Source of the DNA: Ehrlichia canis str. Jake
GTDB taxonomy: Bacteria; Pseudomonadota; Alphaproteobacteria; Rickettsiales; Anaplasmataceae
NCBI RefSeq assembly: GCF_000012565.1
Contig: NC_007354.1
Coordinates: 682,001-746,000 of the forward strand
Direction: 5' to 3'
Length of the DNA: 64,000 nt
Shown here: in pieces, positions 44,573 through 53,866 of the stretch
Layout of the letters: each line of letters opens with the position of its first letter
How positions within the stretch are numbered: the first letter of the stretch is position 1
Notes under the pieces: generated by a model
Database searches by the model: none
Seen by the model: only the letters and a program-made list of their open reading frames with translations
Told to the model about the DNA's origin: nothing
Translations under genes and position numbers: made by a program

Positions 44573-45130
44573 ATGGAAGGCAATGAAGGTGGTGGAATAA
44601 ATGTATCTGCTTTACAATCCTACTTACATCAACAGCAATCTGCTGGTACATCACAAGAAGATGAAGAAACTGTTTTTTCAGTGTTTGTATTTCTTACTTG
44701 GTTTTATAAAAATGTACCATGCTACCTTGATAGCGTGACTGGAAATATATCTGCCTCTGTTACTTGTTTGGGTATGAGTTTACCAACCACAATAGTTCTT
44801 GGATCTGAAATGCAAAAAAATATTTTTGGATTGCCCAAATTACTACCAGATCCACAACCAGGGGATGCTACTGCCGGTGATGCTGGAGGCGGCGCAGATG
44901 ATGGAGCTGCTGCTGGAGGAGACGATCCAGATGCTATGCAACTTGTACATCCTGATGACCCATACGCTCAAGATAATTATCCTCATGCAGATCAAGATGT
45001 TGCTGCTGCTGCAGGTCATGGACTTGACGATGTTGCATTACAGCAAGAACCAGAATATCACCATGACAGATCTCCTAGCCCCACACCAGTTACACAACAC
45101 GGTAATCAATATGATCATGATTTTCATTAA
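44573..45130 (+). CDS. Unknown acidic, Gly/Ala/Asp-rich protein
   Basis: Not recognised. 185 residues. Residues ~1-35 are polar and Gln/Ser-rich. Residues ~36-85 are more hydrophobic (VFSVFVFLTWFYKNVPCYLD, two Cys). From ~90 on it is Asp/Gly/Ala-rich (GDAGGGADDGAAAGG), then His/Asp/Pro/Gln-rich, ending HGNQYDHDFH. The middle codons are much richer in G and C than the neighbourhood. No signal peptide. Such composition occurs in Ehrlichia host-directed proteins, but there is no direct evidence for secretion. The start ATG at 44573 is the first in frame. Confidence 0.65.
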   Translation: MEGNEGGGINVSALQSYLHQQQSAGTSQEDEETVFSVFVFLTWFYKNVPCYLDSVTGNISASVTCLGMSLPTTIVLGSEMQKNIFGLPKLLPDPQPGDATAGDAGGGADDGAAAGGDDPDAMQLVHPDDPYAQDNYPHADQDVAAAAGHGLDDVALQQEPEYHHDRSPSPTPVTQHGNQYDHDFH

Positions 45131-45748
45131 CAGTTACAAAGTGCATTTTTATATATCAGCACATTTAAATACAGCATGTATTACAATTAATTAGCTTATT
45201 TTAAACTTTAGTTACTACTTATCATAAATTACAATCACCAATAACTAATATAATTGTTATATAATTCCTCACATTTATACTTTATATAAAAATATGCTTA
45301 TTATTAATACATACAATTTAAGAAAAACCAATGTAGAAATTATTTATGTACAATTCTCATGATTTATTCACATATAGTAAAAACTTTCCATCAACATGTA
45401 ATTCCTCAAAAAACTAATATAGCTTTTATTATATAAATTCCTCCTAAATACAGATTAGATATGCTACTTCAGTGATAAGTAATGCACATTATATAACATC
45501 AAGAATATTATAAATCATCACATATTAACTAAAAAAACTAAGATATCACTTACTATAAACATCAAATTAAAATAACTGACATATAAGACAGCACAATATA
45601 TTTTTATACTACATCAAAAATTATATATTAACTATGTAATTTTTCAAAAATGACTCATTGCTATAACAAACTACACTACATAGTAACATATCAAACAGGA
45701 CAAGATTAATAAAATATGTTACTACAACATAAATAATCAAGAAAGAAA
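45131..45748. other. Gene-free region before tRNA-Pro
   Basis: About 620 AT-rich bases with stops in all frames. I find no remnant or RNA fold I can support. Confidence 0.4.
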
Positions 45749-45825
45749 TGGTCGGAGCGGAGAGATTTGAACTCCCGACCACTTGGTCCCAAACCAAGTG
45801 CGCTACCAGGCTGCGCTACGCTCCG
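45749..45825 (-). tRNA. tRNA-Pro (anticodon UGG)
   Basis: 77-nt cloverleaf on the minus strand: acceptor CGGAGCG/CGCTCCG, D-arm GCGCAGCCTGGTAGCGC, anticodon stem CTTGG/CCAAG around TTTGGGA (anticodon TGG), T-arm CGGGAG-TTCAAAT-CTCTCCG, discriminator A and an encoded CCA. It stands alone, divergent from rlmE. Confidence 0.96.
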
Positions 45826-45941
45826 GAAAAAAAACACTCAATTAATATCCTATCAAGAATACATATTATATCAATAAAATAATTCTTGTTATTCAATAAA
45901 AATAACTTATCATTTTACTTTAATGTAATAAATATAAGCAT

Positions 45942-46595
45942 ATATCTACTATTGTAAAAACTGCTAAAGGACGTAAAATTTCTTCCACAAGGTGGCTACA
46001 TAGGCAATTAAATGATCCTTACGTTGCATTAGCAAAAAAACAAGGCTATAGATCCAGGTCTGCATTCAAACTTATAGAAATGGACAACAAGTTTTCTATA
46101 TTTAAAAAAGGACAATATGTACTTGACCTAGGTTCATTCCCTGGAGGATGGTCTCAATTTGCAGCGCAAAAAGTTTCACATGGCAATAATAATTTAGTAT
46201 TCTCTGTAGACATCCAGAATATGGATGCAATTCCTAATGTTATATTTATTAAATGCGATATTTCAAATGAAATAGAAATATTAAATGACAAATTCCACAA
46301 TAAAAAATTTGATGTTATTTTATCAGACATGGCACCAAAGGCATGTGGAAATAAACAAGTTGATCATGCAAACATAATTAATTTATGTGAAATGTCATTA
46401 GATATAGTAATAAAATTTGCAAGAGAAAATGGAACATTTATTACTAAAATTTTACAAGGAGAATATGAAAAAGAATTCTATCAATCAATGAAATCTAATT
46501 TTAAATTAGTAAAATATTTCAAACCAAAAGCAAGTAGAAAAGATTCATCAGAAATATATTTAGTAGGCTTAGGATTTAAAAAAGATTTTCAATAG
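45942..46595 (+). CDS. rlmE: 23S rRNA (uridine-2552-2'-O) methyltransferase, non-canonical start
   Basis: RrmJ/FtsJ methyltransferase of the A-loop. The SAM site [16 protein letters not shown] and the catalytic SDMAPKACG are clear. The first ATG in frame (46080) would drop a conserved segment, [20 protein letters not shown] and [10 protein letters not shown], which holds the first catalytic Lys of the K-D-K set. The frame is open from 45924 without any ATG, GTG or TTG, so translation must begin at a rare codon such as ATA 45942 or ATT 45951, or the gene has lost its start. 45942 is given as the best guess because it yields [12 protein letters not shown]. Confidence 0.85.
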
Positions 46596-46791
46596 ATTTA
46601 AACAAATGCAATATATCAACAGTGCTGCATTTAATGATATAAATAACTAATAAATATTATTAAAATTTTCTATAAACAGCAAAAACTACTTTACATAATT
46701 AACAATAGATATATAAAGTTGTTATTAATTATTAAAAAATTAATTAAATATCATAATAACATATCATATTAATTAAATCACTAAATACATT

Positions 46792-48312
46792 ATGATAGCA
46801 CAAGTAAAAAGTGTAGCATTCTATGGAATAAATACAATAAATGTTGAAGTACAAATACACATTGCAAAGGGTATACCAGCATTTAATATTGTCGGATTAC
46901 CAGATAAAGCAATAGCTGAATCTCGTGAACGTATCAGAGCAGCATTAAATTCAATCAATTTATCATTGCCATCGCAAAGAATTACTATAAATTTATCTCC
47001 TGCAGATTTGTTTAAAGAAGGAAGTCATTATGATTTACCTATCGCTGTAGGATTACTTATGACAATTGGAATAATACCAAAAATAAATGATTTGCCATAT
47101 ATCATATTAGGAGAATTAGCACTTGACGCTTCAATAACTTCAGTTTCAGGAGTATTACCAGCTGCTATAAGTGCACAAAATCAAAAAATTGGAATAATAT
47201 GTCCTTATAATAATGGAGAAGAAGCATCACTAATCAAAAACATTTCAATACTATCACCTAGACATCTTACATCACTGATAAATTATTTTAATAAAAATGA
47301 GACTATACCAACTCCAAGTAACAAATTACTCATAGAAAATCCAGAATACTTGGATATGAAAGATGTAAAAGGACAATCTATTGCAAAAAGAGCATTAGAA
47401 ATTGCTGCAGCTGGAGGCCACAATGTATTAATGGTAGGCCCACCAGGAACTGGAAAATCAATGATAGCAAAAAGATTACCTGGAATATTACCAGATTTAA
47501 CCTATAAACAAATAATAGAAATAAATACTATAAAGAGTATCACAAAAAAATGTAATAACTCAATATCAACCACACGTCCTTTTCGTGATCCACACAGTTC
47601 ATTATCAATAGCAGCTATGGTAGGAGGAGGAAAAAATGTAAAGCCAGGAGAAATTACATTAGCTCATCAAGGTATATTATTTCTAGATGAGTTACCAGAA
47701 TTTTCAAGATCAGTATTAGATGCTTTAAGACAACCATTAGAAAATAAAGAAATCTTAATATCAAGAGCAAATATTAACATAAAATATCCAGCAAATTTTC
47801 AACTAATAGCAGCAATGAATCCATGTAGATGTGGTTACTTTGGTGATTCATCAAAAGCATGTTCTAAAGCACCTAAATGTGCAATTGAATACCAAAATAA
47901 AATTTCTGGACCATTAAATGACAGAATAGATATACATATAGAAGTACCATATGTAAACATGCTATTATACGATAATTACAAAACATCAGAAAACTCAAAA
48001 ACAATAAAAGAACGTGTCATTATCGCACAAAAATTACAAAAAATTCGCTATGGTAACCTTTTTAGTAACGCAACAATATCAGAAAATATGGTAACAAAAT
48101 TTTTAATACCAGATAAATCTGGAATGCAGCTTCTTAGAAATGTACTACAAGAAAAAAGTACATCTGCAAGAGAATATATAAAAATTCTCAAAGTTGCTAG
48201 GACTATAGCTGACCTAGCTTTATCAGAATCTATATCATACAACCATATAGCAGAATCACTATCTTATACTAAACAAAAATATATAAAAGAATATAAATTT
48301 TTCAATAAATAA
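46792..48312 (+). CDS. ComM/YifB-family AAA+ ATPase (Mg-chelatase-like)
   Basis: 506 residues. The N-terminal Lon-like fold (~1-170) contains IVGLPDKAIAESRERIRAAL; the AAA+ core has Walker A VGPPGTGKSM (~215) and Walker B GILFLDELPEF (~295). A Cys cluster NPCRCGYFGDSSKAC...C follows (~343-363), then the C-terminal Mg_chelatase domain. Homologues (ComM) act in branch migration during recombination of incoming DNA; the role in an intracellular bacterium is unclear. Confidence 0.92.
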   Translation: MIAQVKSVAFYGINTINVEVQIHIAKGIPAFNIVGLPDKAIAESRERIRAALNSINLSLPSQRITINLSPADLFKEGSHYDLPIAVGLLMTIGIIPKINDLPYIILGELALDASITSVSGVLPAAISAQNQKIGIICPYNNGEEASLIKNISILSPRHLTSLINYFNKNETIPTPSNKLLIENPEYLDMKDVKGQSIAKRALEIAAAGGHNVLMVGPPGTGKSMIAKRLPGILPDLTYKQIIEINTIKSITKKCNNSISTTRPFRDPHSSLSIAAMVGGGKNVKPGEITLAHQGILFLDELPEFSRSVLDALRQPLENKEILISRANINIKYPANFQLIAAMNPCRCGYFGDSSKACSKAPKCAIEYQNKISGPLNDRIDIHIEVPYVNMLLYDNYKTSENSKTIKERVIIAQKLQKIRYGNLFSNATISENMVTKFLIPDKSGMQLLRNVLQEKSTSAREYIKILKVARTIADLALSESISYNHIAESLSYTKQKYIKEYKFFNK

Positions 48313-48419
48313 GTTACAAAATTTTAATAATATATTTAGCTAAATTAATATATTCTCTTGATTTTTCATTTGTTATTAATTAACATTAGATTAAATAATT
48401 AATTTATAGGTTAATAAAC

Positions 48420-48752
48420 ATGAAAAACAGCAAATTCCAATCTGCACTTCTTAACACAATTGGTGCATTTTCTACTGTAATGGCATTATTCTCTGGAGTA
48501 GCTACGGGAATTACAATAGTTGGTATGTTATCTAATGCAAAAATCCCCGGCACAGACCCATCAATTGGAAGCTCATTAGCTTTATTAGCAGCCACTGCAA
48601 TATTTTCTTTAATAGCAATAGGTTCTTTACTAGGATCACGTGCATTACCAATATTCCTACAACCAAATACAACAGAACAAACACCAAATCCAGAATTAAC
48701 GGATAGTAATGATCATACTCCATTGAGCAGAACTCCTAATCACCAATATTAA
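48420..48752 (+). CDS. Small two-helix membrane protein, unknown
   Basis: Not recognised. 110 residues with two likely membrane helices (~11-37, STVMALFSGVATGITIVG; and ~50-75, LALLAATAIFSLIAIGSLLG). The C-terminal tail is polar and Thr/Asn/Pro-rich (EQTPNPELTDSNDHTPLSRT). Gene-like features are the clean start MKNSKFQSALLN, the hydrophobic layout and a strong hairpin after it. It may be restricted to Ehrlichia. Confidence 0.65.
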   Translation: MKNSKFQSALLNTIGAFSTVMALFSGVATGITIVGMLSNAKIPGTDPSIGSSLALLAATAIFSLIAIGSLLGSRALPIFLQPNTTEQTPNPELTDSNDHTPLSRTPNHQY

Positions 48753-48801
48753 ACAAATTATTAAGATATATAGAAGCTAGCTAATTATATGAAGATACTA
48801 A

Positions 48802-48834
48802 GTACGACATTATAGTAATTTCATAATGTCGTAC
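48802..48834. terminator. Bidirectional hairpin between convergent genes
   Basis: Perfect 12-bp stem GTACGACATTAT (48802-48813) / ATAATGTCGTAC (48823-48834) with a 9-base loop, exactly between two convergent genes (ends at 48752 and 48872). Placement and stem strength argue for a shared terminator, although no long T-run follows on either side. Confidence 0.7.
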
Positions 48835-48871
48835 AAATATTTAACTTTAATCTCTTATTTACATATATTAT

Positions 48872-49711
48872 TTATATCATTAAATTATACATAAGTGCAT
48901 GTTTTAATCTATAATTGAACTCTGCTCCATATATAAAAAATATACTTAAAATATAAAAAAACAATAAGGATGCAATAATGCCAGCCAAACTACCATATAT
49001 TATGTTTAATTGCTGAAACGTTTTTATATACCAAGTAAAAACAAAAGATGAACATGTCCATAAAAAAGTAACTAACATTGCACCAGGTACTACATTTATT
49101 AAATTTTGCTTAATATTCGGTACAATAAAATATAATAAAGTAATAGATGTAAATAACATTAATTCACTAATTGCATATTTAAAATATGCTAAATTTCTAT
49201 CTAACATTTCATAAATAACGGGCAGTAAAATTATAGATACCATAGCAATAGTTATTGTTACTGTAATCATCAAAAATTGAAAAATACTTAATAATCTACG
49301 AAAAATATAAGAAGGTGGACTAGAAACTCTATATGCCTTATTCAAGATAGTTCTTATCCCTTCTACAGCAGATGAAGAAGTCCACACTGTTCCTATAATT
49401 GCCAACGTTAATAAACTGTGAGGAGGTCCTGATATTATTTCTTGAATTCTTGGCATAATCCCTGAAATAATTTCACTAGGTACATTATCATTAATTAACA
49501 GAATTAACTTTTCACTAATGCTAATATCATAGTAATTCAACAATTGAGCTACATTTGATACTAATGCCATCAAAAATACTAAAAAAGGAAATATTGATAA
49601 CAATATAATAAATGACAAATATCCAGCATGTTCTATACCATCATGCTTTACCATATCAACCATTGCATAATATACACATTTAATAAAACACCTTGCTACT
49701 TTTATTAACAT
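48872..49711 (-). CDS. YihY/BrkB-family inner-membrane protein
   Basis: 279 residues with six hydrophobic segments. Family marks: HAGYLSFIILLSIFPFLVFL near 27-46, WTSSSAVEGIRTILNKAYRV near the middle, and the C-terminal YGSLAGIIASLLFFYILSIF. Older names call this family ribonuclease BN in error; the true function is unknown, probably transport. Confidence 0.88.
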   Translation of the reverse strand: MLIKVARCFIKCVYYAMVDMVKHDGIEHAGYLSFIILLSIFPFLVFLMALVSNVAQLLNYYDISISEKLILLINDNVPSEIISGIMPRIQEIISGPPHSLLTLAIIGTVWTSSSAVEGIRTILNKAYRVSSPPSYIFRRLLSIFQFLMITVTITIAMVSIILLPVIYEMLDRNLAYFKYAISELMLFTSITLLYFIVPNIKQNLINVVPGAMLVTFLWTCSSFVFTWYIKTFQQLNIIYGSLAGIIASLLFFYILSIFFIYGAEFNYRLKHALMYNLMI

Positions 49712-49874
49712 ATTTTCATTACCTTTAAAAAAATTAATAAAGTTACATAAAGATTAAAAATATAAAATTTTACTCAAAATTGAAAAAACAACAGACTTTA
49801 ATACTATAAACTATGTTATAACAAATGATATATTTTTAATTAAATAAAATACATTATATACTTAAAACAATACT

Positions 49875-50819
49875 ATGAAGGAATTTGAATATATTAAAAA
49901 TTATATATATAAACTAGACAATGATTCATTAATAGGAGATGATGCTGCTATTATTGATTACACAAATAAATTATTAGTAACAAAAGACATACTTATAGAA
50001 GGCATACATTTTTTTAAGAACTGTAATCCAACTACATTAGCAAAAAAAGCTCTTAGATCCAATTTATCAGACATTGCAGCCATGGGATCTACACCTTATG
50101 GATATTGTTTAGGATTAGTCTTACCCCATAATATAACTCAAGATTGGTGGCAAAATTTTACTAATAGTCTAAAAGAAGAACATAAAAAATTTAATATCAA
50201 GTTACTAGGAGGTGATACAACATCTCACAAAGAAGATAAAATTATAATTAGCATTACTGCATTTGGAACTAGCAATGGTAACATATTGAGAAGATCAGAA
50301 GCAAAAATCGGAGATTTTATTTATGTAAGCGGAAATATAGGAGATGCAGCACTTGGATTACTGATATACCAAAAAATAATCAATAAAAATTATAATAATT
50401 TAAAAAAAAAATATGATATACCTCAACCAAGAATTAACTTAGGCATTAGTATTAATAATATTGCATCTTCATGTATAGACATCTCAGATGGATTAATACA
50501 AGATCTTGAACATATTTGCCACTCATCACAAGTAGGAGCAGAAATATACTTAAATAAAATACCTCTATCAAATGAAGCACAAGAAATTATAACTAACTCA
50601 CCCAAATACATAAATAATATCTTATCTGGAGGAGATGACTATGAATTAATATTTACAATCAATCCTCAATTTTCTTCCTTAATAAAAGAAATATCCTATA
50701 AAAATAAAATAAAAATAAGCAAAATAGGAGAAATAACACCAGGAAATTCTGTAACACTTTATGACAAGAATAGAAATATAATTACATTAAATAGTAAAGG
50801 ATTTAACCATTTTGCATAA
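49875..50819 (+). CDS. thiL: Thiamine-monophosphate kinase
   Basis: Phosphorylates thiamine monophosphate to the diphosphate cofactor. 314 residues, normal length. PurM-like fold with metal motifs IGDDAAIID (~20-28) and VTKDILIEGIHFF, then KKALRSNLSDIAAMGSTP, LLGGDTTSH and C-terminal CIDISDGLIQDLEHI and ILSGGDDYELIF. Convergent with dnaQ; the 177-bp gap contains a 9-bp inverted repeat (GTAATCATA 50880, TATGATTAC 50926) with a long loop. Confidence 0.95.
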   Translation: MKEFEYIKNYIYKLDNDSLIGDDAAIIDYTNKLLVTKDILIEGIHFFKNCNPTTLAKKALRSNLSDIAAMGSTPYGYCLGLVLPHNITQDWWQNFTNSLKEEHKKFNIKLLGGDTTSHKEDKIIISITAFGTSNGNILRRSEAKIGDFIYVSGNIGDAALGLLIYQKIINKNYNNLKKKYDIPQPRINLGISINNIASSCIDISDGLIQDLEHICHSSQVGAEIYLNKIPLSNEAQEIITNSPKYINNILSGGDDYELIFTINPQFSSLIKEISYKNKIKISKIGEITPGNSVTLYDKNRNIITLNSKGFNHFA

Positions 50820-50996
50820 GCAAAACATTTCATATAATAAACAAACATATAAATAATTATTACAAACTTTACAAGTTAAGTAATCATAAGCTATCTTTTA
50901 GTTGAACATATTTAATAATCTACACTATGATTACATAATCTTTATAAAACATTTTAAATAGATTTAATGATTATAAAATGTAACACTACAATAACA

Positions 50997-51716
50997 TTAG
51001 TCAGATTTCATATAAAATACACTATTCCAAATAGGATTTTTTATCTTTTCTAACAGCATTTTATGCTGTGTTATTTCTTCTTCACTCACTTCATAAAATC
51101 GTGGCTCTATAGCTACATCTTCACATTGATTATTTATATTACTAGTATCTATTATATTATTACTATAAGAAAAATCCAAAGATCGTTGTAACCCTCCCAT
51201 CAATTGAACATATACTTTTCCCAGCAAAGTTGCATCCAACAATGCACCATGAAACTTTCTATCTTGTAAAGAAATATTAAATCTTCTACATAAAGCATCT
51301 AAAGTAGATGAAACTCCTGGAAATTTCTTTCTAGCTAAAATAAGTGTATCAACAACTTGAAAGTCAGAATCATAATCTTTCTGTATCTTATCAAGTTCCA
51401 TCTTAATAAACTTAATATCAAATCCAGCATTATGAATAACTAATACACTATTATTAACAAACTCCAAAAACTTATCAGCTATCTCTGAAAATTTAGGTTT
51501 ATCTTTTAGCATATCAATAGTAATGCCATGAATCTTTGTTGCATAATAAGGTATATCACGTTCAGGATTAATATATTCATGAAAAACCTTACCAGTAAAA
51601 ACACGATCTATTAATTCTACACAACCTATCTCTATTATTCTATCTCCACCATCTGGATCTAATCCTGTTGTTTCAGTATCTAAAACTACCTCTCTAACAC
51701 CTTTATAATAAGACAT
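50997..51716 (-). CDS. dnaQ: DNA polymerase III epsilon subunit (proofreading 3'-5' exonuclease)
   Basis: About 239 residues from ATG 51716 (MSYYKGVREVV); a TTG five codons upstream is open but less likely. DEDDh exonuclease motifs: ExoI VLDTETTGLDP (~11-21, Asp and Glu ligands), ExoII VIHNAGFDIKFIK, ExoIII HGALLDATLLG with His and Asp. The C-terminal tail is where polymerase binding is expected. Confidence 0.95.
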   Translation of the reverse strand: MSYYKGVREVVLDTETTGLDPDGGDRIIEIGCVELIDRVFTGKVFHEYINPERDIPYYATKIHGITIDMLKDKPKFSEIADKFLEFVNNSVLVIHNAGFDIKFIKMELDKIQKDYDSDFQVVDTLILARKKFPGVSSTLDALCRRFNISLQDRKFHGALLDATLLGKVYVQLMGGLQRSLDFSYSNNIIDTSNINNQCEDVAIEPRFYEVSEEEITQHKMLLEKIKNPIWNSVFYMKSD

Positions 51717-51956
51717 ATATTTTTCTACCAATACTTTATACTGTAAAAACAGATATTAAAACCTTATACACATGTAAAATCAAAAATATAAAACTAAGAA
51801 GATAATACTAATTTCACAGAAGAAGTACAAATAATGAAATAAAAAACATCTAAAAAATAAGTAGTATGTATTAAACTAAGTAATAATTTAACGCATACTA
51901 CACACAAATAAATTATAGTAATTCATTATACAAAAACACAATAAAATTCCAGTATA

Positions 51957-53429
51957 TTAAAATTCATACTTCACACCCAATAATACTACATTACCATCAT
52001 GTTTAATTTTACTACTTTTGTTATCTACATTAAAATAATGATAGTTTCCAAAAATTTTATACTGTCCTTTACAATTACTATTGACAGATAAATTATAATC
52101 AACTCCTAAACTAAAATCATAGAATTGAGTACCAACCTTATTACTTCTAAAATAAGATGTACTTACAGAAGCTTTATTGTACATGTATTTTGCACCAATG
52201 TTCCAATAATAAGTATAATCACTTTTACTAGCAGGTTCAAAAGTTACAGTATCAGGATAAATAGCACTAATATAACCAGATCTACCTAAATATCCATAAG
52301 AAGCTGCGAAAACAGCATTACGATAAGTGATAGATGTTCCTACAGCAAAAGCTGCTAACTCTTCAGCAGAAGAATATGTGTTATATAATTTTTTTAACTT
52401 ATCAGCACTATTAGACCCATACTCTCCAACAATAGATGCAGAAAAATCAATATCATTAAAAGAATTACTATAAGACAATCCAGCACTTACAATATTTTCA
52501 TAGTGTGCTCCTACAAAATCAATTTTAGCTGGAACAATACTTTCCACTTCAACATCTTGAATACTAGGACTACTTAATTTTTCAAGTGCACCATTAAGTG
52601 TATTAGGATCTTTCAATTCTGATACCATCTCCTCAGTTAATAAAGGTGGAAACTTAAACTTCTTAATAGTATGAGAACTCACATTTTCAAATAAACTAGT
52701 ATCATAACCTGTTGGAGCATAACTAACACCAAACCTTACACCCATAAAACTTGGAGATTGATAAGATACTCTAAAAGGTAAATTATTGATAAAATCTTTA
52801 TCTTGAGAAATAATATCACTATTACTCCTGTTAAACACACTTTCACTATATAACCCAGGAAATACGTGATATTTAATACTATTAATACTTGATAAGTCAG
52901 TATATTCTAGCCAAGCAACACTGTTATCTCCAGCTCCTATACTAGAAGCATCTATTTTCATTATTGACTCAACACCTTCTTGATATCCAAATGATAAATT
53001 TCCATAAGAAGATTCAACAAACAACTGTGCTCCTCTATTGTATGCTTTCATTGAAGGAATAAAATTCTTATTTTTCACAGCAGGTATCGCAACTTGAAAA
53101 TTACCACCATAATAAATTCCAAGATCAGCATTATTATTTACAGACTTAATATTCAATATACCATCTAATTTAACACCATGATCTTGTATTTTTTTTGAAT
53201 GATTTGTAAACCAAGCATAAGACAATATCTTACCACCTACATCTATCTTATGGTATCCCTTCATTGATGGATATAAACTTACTTGCTTGATATGTTCACT
53301 ATTTTTTACAACATCAACTAATTTTTTCTGAGTTTTATGATCTTGATCCATATCATCTACTGAAAAAGCATCAACATTATACAAAAGCAAGAAAGAAACA
53401 AAAGCAGTAGCAAACGAAAACTTTTTCAT
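51957..53429 (-). CDS. Outer-membrane porin, tandem copy 1
   Basis: About 490 residues from ATG 53429 (MKKFSFATAFVSFLLLY); the open frame extends 14 codons upstream from a TTG, but the signal peptide fits this ATG. Cleavage is likely near residue 23. The mature part alternates as a beta-barrel, with shared family blocks RGAQLFVESSYGNLSFGYQE, INNLPFRVSYQSPSFMGVRF and YFRSNKVGTQFYDFSLGVDY, and ends in Phe (GVKYEF), the usual barrel-assembly signal. Possibly related to the Anaplasma Asp55/Asp62 surface porins; that link is from memory. Confidence 0.82.
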   Translation of the reverse strand: MKKFSFATAFVSFLLLYNVDAFSVDDMDQDHKTQKKLVDVVKNSEHIKQVSLYPSMKGYHKIDVGGKILSYAWFTNHSKKIQDHGVKLDGILNIKSVNNNADLGIYYGGNFQVAIPAVKNKNFIPSMKAYNRGAQLFVESSYGNLSFGYQEGVESIMKIDASSIGAGDNSVAWLEYTDLSSINSIKYHVFPGLYSESVFNRSNSDIISQDKDFINNLPFRVSYQSPSFMGVRFGVSYAPTGYDTSLFENVSSHTIKKFKFPPLLTEEMVSELKDPNTLNGALEKLSSPSIQDVEVESIVPAKIDFVGAHYENIVSAGLSYSNSFNDIDFSASIVGEYGSNSADKLKKLYNTYSSAEELAAFAVGTSITYRNAVFAASYGYLGRSGYISAIYPDTVTFEPASKSDYTYYWNIGAKYMYNKASVSTSYFRSNKVGTQFYDFSLGVDYNLSVNSNCKGQYKIFGNYHYFNVDNKSSKIKHDGNVVLLGVKYEF

Positions 53430-53866
53430 AAAGATTACCGAAATTAATTTTATAAATAAATATATTAACAATACTTAATCAAGTATAATGCAGAATGTCA
53501 AGAAATAATCTCCATATCATTAATAAATTGTATTAAAATATTACAATAGATATAAATTTTTTTATTAGAAATCAAGATAAATTTAAATAAATTATCAAAA
53601 TAATAATAAAAAGAACACAAATATAAAAAATCAAGATGAACACTTAGAAAGAATTTAAAGAGAATATATAAAAAAATAATAGTATGTATTACATACTAAA
53701 CCATAATATAAAGTTTATTTACTAAAACAATACAAAAACAGTAAACTGTATTTTGAATAACAATAATAAATAATTACTATAAAATAATAAAATTTAAAGA
53801 AACAACAACATTAAATAAATAACTTAAAATAAAACTATGTTATGTATACAGTAAGAGAAAAAATAT
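53430..53866. other. Intergenic region between porin copies 1 and 2
   Basis: About 440 bases, very AT-rich, long enough for an independent promoter of copy 1. No clear hairpin, repeat or remnant seen. Confidence 0.4.

Noticed and set aside
44799-45194. A 131-codon frame overlapping the unknown acidic gene in another frame.
   Set aside because: Its product is a Met/Leu/Ile-rich shadow of a GC-richer region; the other frame has the more protein-like composition and the earlier start.
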